64,000 bases of DNA from Thelonectria olida (lineage: Eukaryota > Ascomycota > Sordariomycetes > Hypocreales > Nectriaceae), in assembly GCA_020736575.1 (NCBI GenBank), contig JAGPYM010000036.1:248001-312000 (forward strand), in the 5' to 3' direction. Both the position numbers and the translations under genes were made by a program. This document shows, one piece after another, positions 23,715-32,615 of this stretch (position 1 is the first letter of the stretch; the number at the start of each line of letters is the position of its first letter). Under the pieces are notes generated by a model, which saw only the letters and a program-made list of their open reading frames with translations, did not search any database and was not told the DNA's origin.

Positions 23715-23857
23715 TACCTACCCGTTATTTCGCCCCAGGAGGTCATGTTGGAGATTTTTGAGCCACTTTTCTTCTTCATTCTTCATTTCACAACTGGACG
23801 TTGCCCTTTTCCACTTGCCTCCTCCATCACCAACCCGCCATACTTGACACGAGCAGC

Positions 23858-24610
23858 ATGGCTACGTATTCGGAGATCCGGGGAGACTTCCGCCCTGATA
23901 ACGCCATCACCTTCGTTACGATTCAGGCTACCGGAGACATTCATGTTTTCATCGCGGATTCATATGGCCTTATGTTTGTCAAAGGTGTCGCGGACAGATT
24001 CAGGTAAGCCTATTGCATGATAGGTTAAATGGAAACACGACTAACCTCAGCAGCCAAAAATGCCAGCAGCCAGTAAAGGTGTTCCATGATGACGCTGTCC
24101 ACAAGTATCGGCTCTGTCCTCTGTCATTGGAGCTTCTGGAAAACCCAACACTTTACGATGGGTTTCTTTTTGAGCGTGGTATGTTCAACGAAAACAAGTG
24201 TATCTCCGAACGTTACTGATGTCGGTTTCAAAGATGAGTCTGATCGAGCCGTGGCTCAGCGAAAGCTAGACCAAGCAAAGAAGGCGACGGAATTGCAAAC
24301 CCACATTCCGCGCCCCAAGAACAAGCAGTCCCTATATCAACAAGCGATGTCACCTGAAATAGCCCGTCGTCACCCTGGAATCACCAGTCAGGCAGTCTGT
24401 GAGTTTCTGCATCCACATAATACTACATTTGAATCCTTCTAACGTTGTGCGCTAGCCGCTATTATTTCGGAAATGTGGAAGAATGAATCCCTTAAGGTCT
24501 TGGCCTTTTGGCAAAGCATGGCTGACGAAGAGGAACGGCAGCATAAGCTGTTGTATCCGAACTATAAGTACGCACCCCCAAAATTTATCTCAGAAAAGAA
24601 ACTTGGTTGA
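23858..24610 (+). CDS. MAT1-1-3: Mating-type protein MAT1-1-3 (HMG-box transcription factor)
   Basis: MATA_HMG-type DNA-binding protein of the MAT1-1 idiomorph. Exons are 23858-24003, 24054-24178, 24234-24398 and 24456-24610, giving 196 residues. The HMG box occupies about residues 115-190: HIPRPKNKQSLYQQAMSPE, RRHPGITSQAVS, then MWKNESLKVLAFWQSMADEE and YPNYKYAP. The third intron splits a serine inside the box, the position conserved in all fungal MAT HMG genes. Intron 1 ends in a CAGCAG tandem acceptor (24050 or 24053), so one extra serine is possible. The protein stops soon after the box, so the C-terminus is short. The HMG sequence and N-terminal part fit MAT1-1-3 better than MAT1-2-1, from which the neighbouring alpha-box gene also argues away. 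Confidence 0.88.
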
Positions 24611-24983
24611 CGAGTCAGCTAGGGATTCGGCTGGAGACCCGGCTCGGGATTTGGCTGGGGATTTGACTGATCTCTGATCTCCATATTGATTCTTACTGAG
24701 TCAAGAAGCATATTATATTCCCTCCATTCTACGATCCTGAGGTGATTTAGAATCCCCCCAGCCCACGGTCCTGAGGCGACTCAACTCAAGTAAGCAGTTG
24801 CTCATGGTTCTCCCTGTTTATAGATTGGGTTCTAACAAGTGCGCACAGCTTCGAACACGGGTGGCTTAGCTTGACGGATTTCATACCCTGACCACGAATA
24901 ATGAGCGAATGATAGATGAAGGGTGAAGGCCGGTATGGATGCTCGCTTAGGTTGACCATGGTGCCGTATAGGTGTCTTTTCAG
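24611..24983. other. Intergenic region downstream of MAT1-1-3
   Basis: Begins with a degenerate repeat of GGGATTTGGCTG-like units (24622-24670). No complete gene seen. Confidence 0.4.
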
Positions 24984-25815
24984 CTTACCTGGGCGACATC
25001 AATCTTTCACTCTCATTCCAAGTCTCTGGTGGTAAAGGTCGGGGTAAATGGAGGCAATGGATGGTGCTCGAAGTAGTTACCACCAAAGAAATCAGATCCC
25101 TTGCTGGGGATCATTCACTGAGATCAATCTTCCTCGACCGTGCAATCGTCATTGAGTGAGACCTTACCTACCTACCTATTCAAGTGCGTTTACTATTGAT
25201 GAACCCCAAAAACCTGGAAGGAACTTTCCATGGATAAGGTAGCTTGAAGGTTTCCCGGGCAGGCATTGTCTCCTCCAAGTTTTAATTTGCAAGCAAATCT
25301 CCCACAACTTCCTCGCTTCGCTTCGCCTTAGTCCGCTTCCCCTTTTTGTAGACAATTCAAGAGGCTCGACTGTTGCAAACGTTTGGTATGACTTTGCGGG
25401 TGACATTCTGGTTAGGTTCCATTCGAACCAACCTGCACCCGCATGGCTCTCTTGTTTTCAGGTTCCTGACGGCCAAGAAACCCGCTGGTGGAACGCGACG
25501 GCGAATCCATGGGGCGGTCCTATGAACCAAGTCTGGGCCTACCTTAATGCCATTCATGGTCAAGATGGGGAGACTTTTCCCGATCTCATTCAAGGGAGAG
25601 ATCTCCTCAGTCTGCGTGAACAGCTGCTTATATTCCCTTGCCACCAGGGATTGCTGTGGCAGACGGCGTGGATGACGGAACGGGCCATGATGGATCTAAA
25701 CAGCCGAGTTTCCGGGGTCTACGCCATCTCCTTTAAGAGAACTGAACCGTCGGTGAAATTGGACCGTTTTTTTTCAACTTTGATGTCCTTTTTCCGCTTT
25801 GATCAAATAATCTAA
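24984..25815 (+). CDS. Unidentified candidate gene between MAT1-1-3 and COX13 (5' end not found)
   Basis: Two protein-like exons join in phase. Exon a (24984-25155) follows a GTGTCTTTTCAG acceptor and reads YLGDINLSLSFQVSGG through SIFLDRAIVIE up to a GTGAGA donor. Exon b (25263-25815) follows a GGGCAG acceptor and includes NVWYDFAGDILVRFHSNQPA and RWWNATANPWGGPMNQVWAY before a TAA. The tryptophan-rich composition looks coding, but I recognise no family and find no convincing initiator ATG upstream. It could be a real idiomorph or accessory gene, or a remnant. An optional intron may end at 25351. This is where APN2 would normally be expected, but the sequence does not resemble APN2. Confidence 0.35.
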
Positions 25816-25946
25816 TAATACAAGGCTAGGGATTAGTACGTTGGGTAGGCTGAGATAGGTTTGCTTGTCCTTTGGTTGCTTGTTCCTTTTCCTTCTTCTC
25901 ACTCTCGTAAACAGCGCGAAAGAATGCAGCAAATGTGAAGAGAGTA

Positions 25947-26820
25947 TTAGTACGAGATTGAGAGCATCCCATCATTTTTAGTAAGGTACGTAGTGAACAA
26001 GATGAGTGAATCCTGGGTAACATCTGCGTCATATTCCTTCAGGATTCTCAGTTTGGTAGCCATACAAAACCTTTGGACTGTCTTCTGGAGCAAAGCCAAG
26101 GTGTTGTCAGAGACGGCCATGTAGGTAAGAGTGGCTTTTACGGTCAGCTCAATAACATCGCCATCTCCGAGCTAGGGAGCCGAGCAAAGGTCATCAAGAG
26201 CCGTGGCTAGGTCTTTTTGAATGAACCTCTTTGCTGTAATTCTTGGCTTAATCCAGATACGAGCTTCGGCAACCTGTTCGTTCAATAGACCTAAATCGTG
26301 GGCAAAGGCTTTGATCCGGACCTGGGAAAACTCGTGATCGGGACAATGCACTGCGATTGCGAAATCCAGAGACTCTTTCCCAGGCCGGCCGATAAACTAT
26401 ACAGTCCGAGCACTAGTTGTGCAAATGCCTAAGTAACTGGAGACGAGAAAGCCGAAAGCAAGTTCTGTCCATTGCTGCTGTGACCCGCCATCTTTATCCA
26501 TTAACTGCTGCAAGTTATCCTGTAAATATCGGTTAGCTCCTTACTCAAATAAAAAAACAAGTGAAAGGGAGGCAATTACTCACATCCTCGTGCTGGGGTC
26601 AGTCGCTCCCATGCAGTCGACTGAGCGGACTCATGGGGTGCCGTCTGCAAAGCGTCAGTTAGCCTGCTACTGAAATTATAAGTAAGAAGGAACCGAGCAC
26701 TTAAATCCTAACTCTGGGGTTGGCCGTTATCGTTAGGAGTGAGCTGGACGTACTCATCGGATGTGGGTTGAGCATTCTCGCGAGGCGCGGATGAGAAGTT
26801 CTGAGTTTCTGCAAGCCATG
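25947..26820 (-). pseudogene. Decayed unidentified gene with two in-frame TAG codons
   Basis: The minus strand shows several exon-like blocks with good splice signals (introns about 26645-26712 and 26520-26583, both with CTAAC branch points). From 26519 down to 25947 one frame is continuously protein-like: GQNE-type residues, then RPGKESLDFAIAVHCPDHEF, IKAFAHDLGLLNEQVAEARI, and LGDGDVIELTVKATLTYMAV near the end. It is broken by TAG at 26397-26399 and at 26172-26174. Each TAG could derive from CAG by C-to-T change at a CpA site. The second exon also fails to keep phase with the third. I do not recognise the family. Most likely a pseudogene beside the MAT locus. Confidence 0.45.
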
Positions 26821-27175
26821 GGAGCCGGAACGAAGTGTCACTCAGCCTGCTTCCTGGAAAACTTGTCTTGGCGGCAGGCCTTTATGCTCATAACGCGCAA
26901 AAAATTACCGTCTGATCTTAAGAGTAAGTTTGCGAACATTGGAAACTCAAAACTGTCCTTTCACCACTAACTACCACAGTCACACTCTCTCCCATCGAGG
27001 CGAGCGGATAGTATGAGGTCACGTGATTGCGAGTCACAGGGCAAAAAGTTTGGCACCTGACAATTGAGGCAGCACTGATTGGCGGTTCTAGCCGAGCTGG
27101 TCCAAGGAATGACCTGATCTCACATCACAAACTTGTTTGTATCCCCCAACTCGTCAATCAACAACATCGCCCACG
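26821..27175. promoter_or_regulatory. COX13 upstream region
   Basis: Contains GTCACGTGA at about 27018-27026, a CACGTG E-box common in promoters of mitochondrial and ribosomal genes. Possible 5' remnants of the decayed minus-strand gene lie at its left end. Confidence 0.45.
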
Positions 27176-27903
27176 ATGTCTGCCGCCCGCCAGCTTACCC
27201 GTACCGTCCCGCGCTTCGCTGCGCAGCTGCGCACTCCCGCCCAGCGCCGCCTCGCCAGCTCCGCTACCGAGAACGCCTTCATCAAGGAGCGTGAGCACAT
27301 CAAGGAGCACGCCAAGGGCACCACTGGTAAGTGAACCGACGCCAAAACAGCTCAATTGGAGCCATTGGACCAATTGCTGACCTTGTGCAGAGCTCTGGAG
27401 GAAGATCTCCATCTAGTACGTGCCCCTCTCGCCATTGAGTGAATTTACGATACCTGCGTCGATTTCGGACAATCGGATGGTCCTGGAGGACGATGCCGAG
27501 GCTGTGATTATGGTGGAATGATGCTAACAGGATTGAAGCGGTGTTGCTCCCTGCCTCGTCCTCGCTGGCGCCAATGCCTACTGGCTCTGGAATGAGCATT
27601 GGGAGCACTGGAGCCACCTGCCTCCTCTGGAGGAGCGTGTTGAGTACTCTTACCAGAACATCCGCTCCAAGAACTACCAGTGGGGCAATGGTGACAAGGT
27701 GAGTCGATACACCCAATTGATTGAAATGAACACGGCTAACGATAATTAGACTGCCTTGTAAGTTATCCGTATCCTCCGAGCTTCCCAAAACCGATACGTT
27801 TGCCGATACCAAATCCATCTCCTGCCTGACCTTGGGCAATGCTAACTCTCGATGCAGCTGGAACGACAGTGTCAACTACCACAACCCTAACAAGGTTGCC
27901 TAA
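27176..27903 (+). CDS. COX13: Cytochrome c oxidase subunit VIa (Cox13)
   Basis: Small nuclear-encoded subunit of mitochondrial complex IV. Exons are 27176-27326, 27391-27415, 27539-27698, 27750-27757 and 27858-27903, giving 129 residues. The N-terminus (MSAARQLTRTVPRFAAQLRT) is an arginine-rich mitochondrial presequence. One membrane segment (GVAPCLVLAGANAYWLW) precedes the conserved HLPPLEERVEYSYQNIRSKN and the FPWGDGD-like NYQWGNGDKT motif. Exon 4 is only 8 nt long, yet phases close exactly and the tail FWNDSVNYHNPNK matches the family. COX13 is a right-flank marker of the MAT locus, normally following APN2, which is missing here. Confidence 0.96.
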
Positions 27904-28320
27904 GCTGGGAACCTTCAGGCTAGACAATTGATGGACCACTCCTCCGGGACGCACATTGTACATGTTTCCTAGACTCGAATTGACTGATTTGAATTGCTGC
28001 GTGTACTCTTTATTAGCGACGTCATCAGCTGTAGTGAGGGATCTGATTCATTTAACGCCGGCTACCTATCTCAAGTACCATCCATTACCTCCATCCACAG
28101 ATACTAGAAGTCTATCGTGATTCACCCAAGAACTCGTTTCTTCTTAGTGCGGAGTATACCCAACGTTGATCTCGGAGGTTTATCTTCGTGTAGCACATTC
28201 ACTGATGAACAGCAGGCCGCCAACACCCCCGCGCGCTTTTGCGTCCAACCCGGCTCCTGTTGCATTGCGAACTCAAATTGCTGTTATTGCGGTTATTACG
28301 TGGTAGGTAAGGTAGGAGGC
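27904..28320. other. COX13 3' region
   Basis: About 400 bp with no supported gene, leading into repeat copy C. The expected next MAT-flank gene, APC5, is not present. Confidence 0.5.
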
Positions 28321-28436
28321 CTCAAACTCCCAGTGAGGTACCTAGGCAGGTAAGTTCCCGTCATTTGCTACCTAGGCAGGTAAGTTCCAGTCATTTGCTA
28401 CCTACCTAGGCAGGCGCTTTGAAAACTTAACCTAAT
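28321..28436 (+). repeat. MAT-region dispersed repeat, copy C
   Basis: Matches block 2 of copies A and B (AACTCCCAGTGAGGTA, then GGTAAGTTCCCG and CATTTGCTA) and shares the downstream GCGCTTTG...AACTTAACCTAAT with copy B in direct orientation. It contains an internal tandem duplication of a 30-bp unit (28341-28370 and 28371-28400, one mismatch). Block 1 is absent. Confidence 0.75.
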
Positions 28437-28744
28437 CATATAAAGAGCCAGCACTTGTCCACCTCAAGCACTTTTTCCACTTCCAGCACTTTTTCCACAA
28501 GGACATTAAATATTCCCGATACACACTTCCCAGCATCTTCAGACTTCGAGGCCATCTTACCCTTCACGAGAACGTTTTTCCCAGCCTTCGTCGATCACAT
28601 CGCCACGACACCAAAAAACCGTCGCAAAAATGTTCAGAATAGCGTAAGTGCTAGCTACTAGCCCTACCTCTCTGTCTTTCAACGGATTTTTACTAATAAA
28701 TAATAGGAATATCTTGAGGAGAGTGTAAGGGTTAGTGTGGTGTG
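28437..28744 (+). promoter_or_regulatory. TATA-containing region with a well-formed intron
   Basis: A TATAAA box at about 28440 immediately follows repeat copy C. A GTAAGT donor near 28642, a TACTAAT branch sequence and a TAATAG acceptor near 28707 define a typical intron of about 65 bp. The open frame across it (ending VQNS|EYLEESVRVSVV) has no ATG. The only ATG, at about 28630, gives an 11-residue peptide. This looks like the 5' part of a transcript whose coding sequence is unclear. Confidence 0.35.
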
Positions 28745-28895
28745 ACTCGCCCGTCAATAGACCTATCCGGCGAAGCCAAAAAGATCAACCAGTTATCTCA
28801 CTGCGTGAGAGAACTGCACCACACACCGGCCTATAAGGAGCCACAGGCTCAGCTCCTTACAGAGAGCGCAAGTGCCTGCTGGCCGTCGACCTGGA

Positions 28896-29275
28896 ATGAT
28901 CGAGTGCTCCTTAAACGGATCGAGAAACGCCTTCCGGAGATCGAGAAACGACTTCCAGAGGTCGAGAAACGACTTCCAGAGGTCGAGAAACGACTTCCAG
29001 AGGTCGAGAAACGACTTCCAGAGGTCGAGAAACGACTTCCAGAGGTCGAGAAACGACTTCCAGAGGTCGAGAAACGACTTCCAGAGGTCGAGAAACGACT
29101 TCCAGAGGTCGAGAAACGACTTCCAGAGGTCGAGAAACGACTTCCAGAGGTCGAGAAACGACTTCTATCACCGGAAGTACTGAAGTACCTCGAAATCAAA
29201 GCCGCTGAAGAGCGGCGGTTGCAGGAACTTGTGGACAAGATTACCTGGTGGCGGAAGGCCAAACGAAATTCCTAA
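28896..29275 (+). CDS. Minisatellite-encoded repeat protein, frame uncertain
   Basis: Twelve tandem copies of a 21-bp unit dominate this stretch. One frame, open from 28736 to 29275, encodes heptads (I/V)EKRLPE followed by a non-repeat tail with LKYLEIKAAEERRLQELVDK, but it has no ATG. Another frame has an ATG at 28896 and encodes RNDFQRS repeats to 29183. The amphipathic charged heptads and the natural-looking C-terminal tail favour the first frame, which would then be a downstream exon. No homologue recognised. Confidence 0.35.
28916..29166 (+). repeat. 21-bp minisatellite, about 12 copies
   Basis: Unit GTCGAGAAACGACTTCCAGA plus G. The first one or two copies carry A for G in the first codon and other small changes, and the rest are essentially identical. 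The length is a multiple of three and the unit lacks stop codons in four of six frames. Confidence 0.95.
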
Positions 29276-30249
29276 AAAGCAATCAAGTTTGTTGGTAGAT
29301 GGTTGAAGAGCAATAATTGCAATGCTCTATCCCCAGCACGACGGAGTTTCACAAGATTACCCGGGCCTTTCGGCCAAGGGAGAACTCGCTGGCTCCGTCA
29401 GTGTAGCGCGCGTGCGGCCCAGAACATCTAAGGGCATCACAGACCTGTTATTGCCTCAAACTTCCATCGGCTTGAGCCGATAGTCCCTCTAAGAAGCCAG
29501 CGTACTGCCAAAGCAATACGGGCTAGTTAGCAGGTTAAGGTCTCGTTCGTTATCGCAATTAAGCAGACAAATCACTCCACCAACTAAGAACGGCCATGCA
29601 CCACCACCCACGAAATCAAGAAAGAGTCGGTTGAAATCGCCCTAAAAATTCTGTTCAGCTATGGAAGTACGTTGGCTCCAGAATTATCTCATGGCTGTTG
29701 GCCAATTTTAAGCGATAACAATGCAGCGATAAGCGAAACTCGACACCTACCTTAGGTAGACAGGAATAACACGGTACATGATGGCCGTTCTTGTCCGTCT
29801 CTATCACAAGGCCAACGCAACTACCCGTAATATTGGAGGCTTTGTGGTGTGGGATTCACGGGCTTGTGCGTTTGTGGCTTGCAAGAAGTAAGACATCGGG
29901 CGGCAACCCCTCACTTCCTCTGCCCGGTTTGCCCTCCCTCGAGAAGCTGAACTTGACGGAGGGTTGATGGGAATGACGGGTACTCTGGCAGGCCCCGCGC
30001 TGCTTCTCCAGGATCGATTCCTTTCTTGCTCCATCTTTCCGGCTTGGCCTCTATTGTCTCTGTTGTCTCCTTGTTACTCGTCTAGAGTTAAGCTTCTTCC
30101 TCCAGGGCATCCATCGTTTAGCTCTCAATCGCCACATCGCATTCCAAACTCCAACGTCGATTGCTTTCTCGCGGCTTGAAGATCGTTAGCTCTACGGAGA
30201 ATTACCCTATCTTACCTAGACGTTGCCGTTACTTACACGCGAGTCCACC
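29276..30249. other. Intergenic region
   Basis: About 1 kb without a supported gene. The right part is the presumed promoter of the bZIP-like gene. Confidence 0.5.
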
Positions 30250-31431
30250 ATGCCGCCATCACCGAACACAAGGGCAATGAGTCGAGTACGTGTATAACAA
30301 CACCTCCCTGCTAGACGCTCATTTTCCTAATGCAACCACCATATTGTAGCCAATGACCGAAAAGCAAAAGGCCAAAATCCGCGACGGAAACAGGTCTACC
30401 AGCCGTCGTGGCATTATCGCCATGGTCCGCAACTACGAAGACCATGGCATCCAAGCCTCGGCCAGCTACCGACAGACCGGCCTGCAGGTCTCTTCAGAGA
30501 ACCAGATGCTGCGCGCCATGATCCAGAGGGCCGGCATTAGCGACCATGAGACCACGCACTACCTGCGAACGGCTCCTCCACTGTCTAGGGAAGTCCTTGA
30601 CTCGTATCCCTACGAGGAGCGGGATCCGCTTGAGGCTCAAGCCGATCGTCAGGCTTTTGCCATCGTCCCACAGCCGCCCAACGAGCCTGACCTGAGCCAG
30701 GCCCGGGTATCCCGGCGACCCCAGACTTGGGATGGGACCAACGCCGGGGCTCAACAGAGCCGGCCCGAGGGCTCTAGCGCTGTCATCGGCCAGCACCAGC
30801 ACCAGCACCAATCTGCCGCCCAGGGAGGGATGCGTCAAGTCTTCGACGAGGACAACGACCAGCAGCTCCCATATGCCGGAGACAGCGGCTATCAGTCTAC
30901 CAACGAAGATGGCAACCGTGGAAACAGAAGCCTCCAGCTCACCAACGAACACACCAGTGAGCTCCACCACGGAAATGGAGGCTTTCAGTTCCAGTCCACC
31001 AACGGACACATCAGCCTGCCGCCGCCGCATTACGGGGGGAGAGCGCCGGTCAGCTTTCCAACCATACCAGCAATGACCAAAACTTCAACTTTGGAAGCCT
31101 CCAGCAATTTTCATCGTACAATGGACAAAGTAGCCATCAGTACCCCAGCACCCAAGGCATCAACGCCGGAGGCCAGCCGTCCTATAACGGAGAAGGCAGC
31201 CGACAATACTCCTCCAACGGGGACCAGAGCAGCCCTCAGAGCTTCAACGGAGGCAATAACTATCAGCTCTTCAACAGCGCCAACCATCAAGCCTCCTTCG
31301 CAGACAACGACCATTACCCCGCTGACATGGCAGCTGATGATTACCTCAACCACGAAATGGACGATCAGTTCGCCAACATGGATGAGGATGAGCTTGACAG
31401 GCGCATGGACGAGCTCCTCAGGTTGGAGTAA
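30250..31431 (+). CDS. bZIP-like transcription-factor-type protein with a probable frameshift
   Basis: Exon 1 (30250-30285) encodes MPPSPNTRAMSR; after a 64-bp intron exon 2 starts at 30350. Residues from about 15 to 75 (KAKIRDGNRSTSRRG, then ENQMLRAMIQRAGISDHE) align with the fungal bZIP pattern of a basic NxxxSRxxR region plus leucine-zipper/ENxxLRxLL tail, but the basic region is degenerate. The rest is Q/N/S/H-rich and disordered. At a run of six G (31034-31039) the natural-looking frame changes. The original frame continues to 31450 as an S/T/P-rich sequence. The +1 frame instead gives an N/Q/S-rich region and an acidic C-terminus ending DEDELDRRMDELLRLE at 31431. A lost G or a sequencing error is likely. 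Function as a regulator is inferred. Confidence 0.55.
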
Positions 31432-32076
31432 TCCTGAGTATCAGGGATAGGATTCAGGTTAAACACAGGGCTTAAAGGCATAAACATGGACTTGGTTGGA
31501 TATTGTTTATTGGTTAGGGATTGGGATGATAGGCTTAGATACATAGGTTTAGCTATCTTTGCTTGCTTCCTTTTTGCGCGTGATGTTTAGGCACCTACTC
31601 TGCAGACTTTGAGCGTCCAGTGAGTTGATAGGGGTCGCAATGTTTTAGATGAGATGCCAGACAACCTGCTGCGTAAACATCAGTGCTCCTGGCAAGCTTC
31701 CATGGATATCTTGTGCGTTCTGCGTCTTGCGGTTCGTCGACGTATCCAGGCAGCTTTGCATGTAAGAGCAGCCATCGTTCGAGGCTTGGTTTCTCTATGG
31801 AAAGCTCCCGTTACTCCAGAATCATCTAGGGCTGGGATCAGATGAGCTTCTCCCCATTCTTAGGTCCTCGTGACTCCCTCTTCTGTGAGAGTAGAGGTTT
31901 AATAATGGTTCCAGCATGCGTGTTCCCGAACGTTGACGCAAACCTTGCCCGGCCCTTGTGAGACGAACAATGAGGGTAAAGAGCCAGGGTCAACTCAGTC
32001 TTTTCGCCCTTCACATTGGCTTCCTCAACCCATAGTAGATCATCTCGACGAGGCGACTGCACTACCTGCCGACACC
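31432..32076. other. Intergenic region
   Basis: 645 bp; short open frames only, no supported gene. Confidence 0.5.
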
Positions 32077-32615
32077 ATGTCAACAAACGACTCGCCGCCA
32101 GCTTACGAATCCCCTCCACCTTGCGGCTCGCCGCCATCTTATGTTCGTTGCCATGTTTTATTCGGTCTTGAAGGCCCTGCTTTACTAACACAATACAGTC
32201 GCCCGCCTCCACGCCAGCCTTAGTCCCCGGTACGCCGTATGAAGACTCCGCACAGCGCCAACAACAGCAACAGCGAGTAGGGAAAGAGGAGAGGCTGCAC
32301 CGTCAGCAGCAAATACAGCATATACATCGAGAGGCAAGTGAAGGGGAACTGAAGCTCCAACAGCACCTACAACATATGTTTCGAGGGGCAGAGAAGAAGA
32401 TACTGCAGTATGTCCAGCGCATACGGCATAAATATCGAGAGGCAGAGCAAGGAAGATTGCAGCGTCTACAGCGTATCCAGCAAGAGGCAGAGGAAGAGAG
32501 AATGCAGCATCTGCAACATATGCATGAAATATTTCGAGAAGCAGAGAGCAAGAGGCTAAGGCGTCGGCAGCGTCTACAGCATGTACGTCAAGAAGCAGAG
32601 GGAGAGAGGTTGTAG
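32077..32615 (+). CDS. Small PPxY and coiled-coil repeat protein, truncated by an in-frame stop
   Basis: Exon 1 (32077-32142) encodes MSTNDSPPAYESPPPCGSPP and SY. A 56-bp intron (GTTCGT donor, CTAAC branch, TACAG acceptor) leads to exon 2 (32199-32615); the product is 160 residues. PPAY and PPSY are candidate WW-domain ligands. Exon 2 encodes Q/R/E-rich heptads in imperfect units ending in (R/Q)EAE, for example LQRLQRIQQEAEEERM and LQHMHEIFREAE. The TAG at 32613-32615 interrupts the pattern; the same frame continues with another unit (RLHRILQETDEERLER) to a second stop at about 32725. A CAG-to-TAG nonsense change is a simple explanation. No family recognised. Confidence 0.5.

Larger units (their letters stand above)
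23184..23857. promoter_or_regulatory. Divergent MAT1-1-1 / MAT1-1-3 promoter with repeat copy B
   Basis: A 674-bp intergenic region. It holds repeat block 2 (23406-23485), a (TACC/GGTA)-rich self-complementary tract at about 23504-23562, and repeat block 1 (23667-23714). Block 1 ends 143 bp before the MAT1-1-3 start; block 2 begins about 220 bp upstream of the MAT1-1-1 start. Confidence 0.65.

Noticed and set aside
23858..24610. HMG-box gene as MAT1-2-1, implying a homothallic locus
   Set aside because: The box sequence, short C-terminus and head-to-head position with MAT1-1-1 fit MAT1-1-3; no MAT1-2-1-like N-terminus is present.
24611..27175. Remnant of APN2
   Set aside because: None of the AP-endonuclease motifs or the C-terminal zinc-binding GRF pattern could be found in either strand.
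28849..29262. Minus-strand open frames over the 21-bp minisatellite
   Set aside because: A 21-bp unit without stops opens several frames automatically; the minus frames lack any non-repeat protein-like extension.
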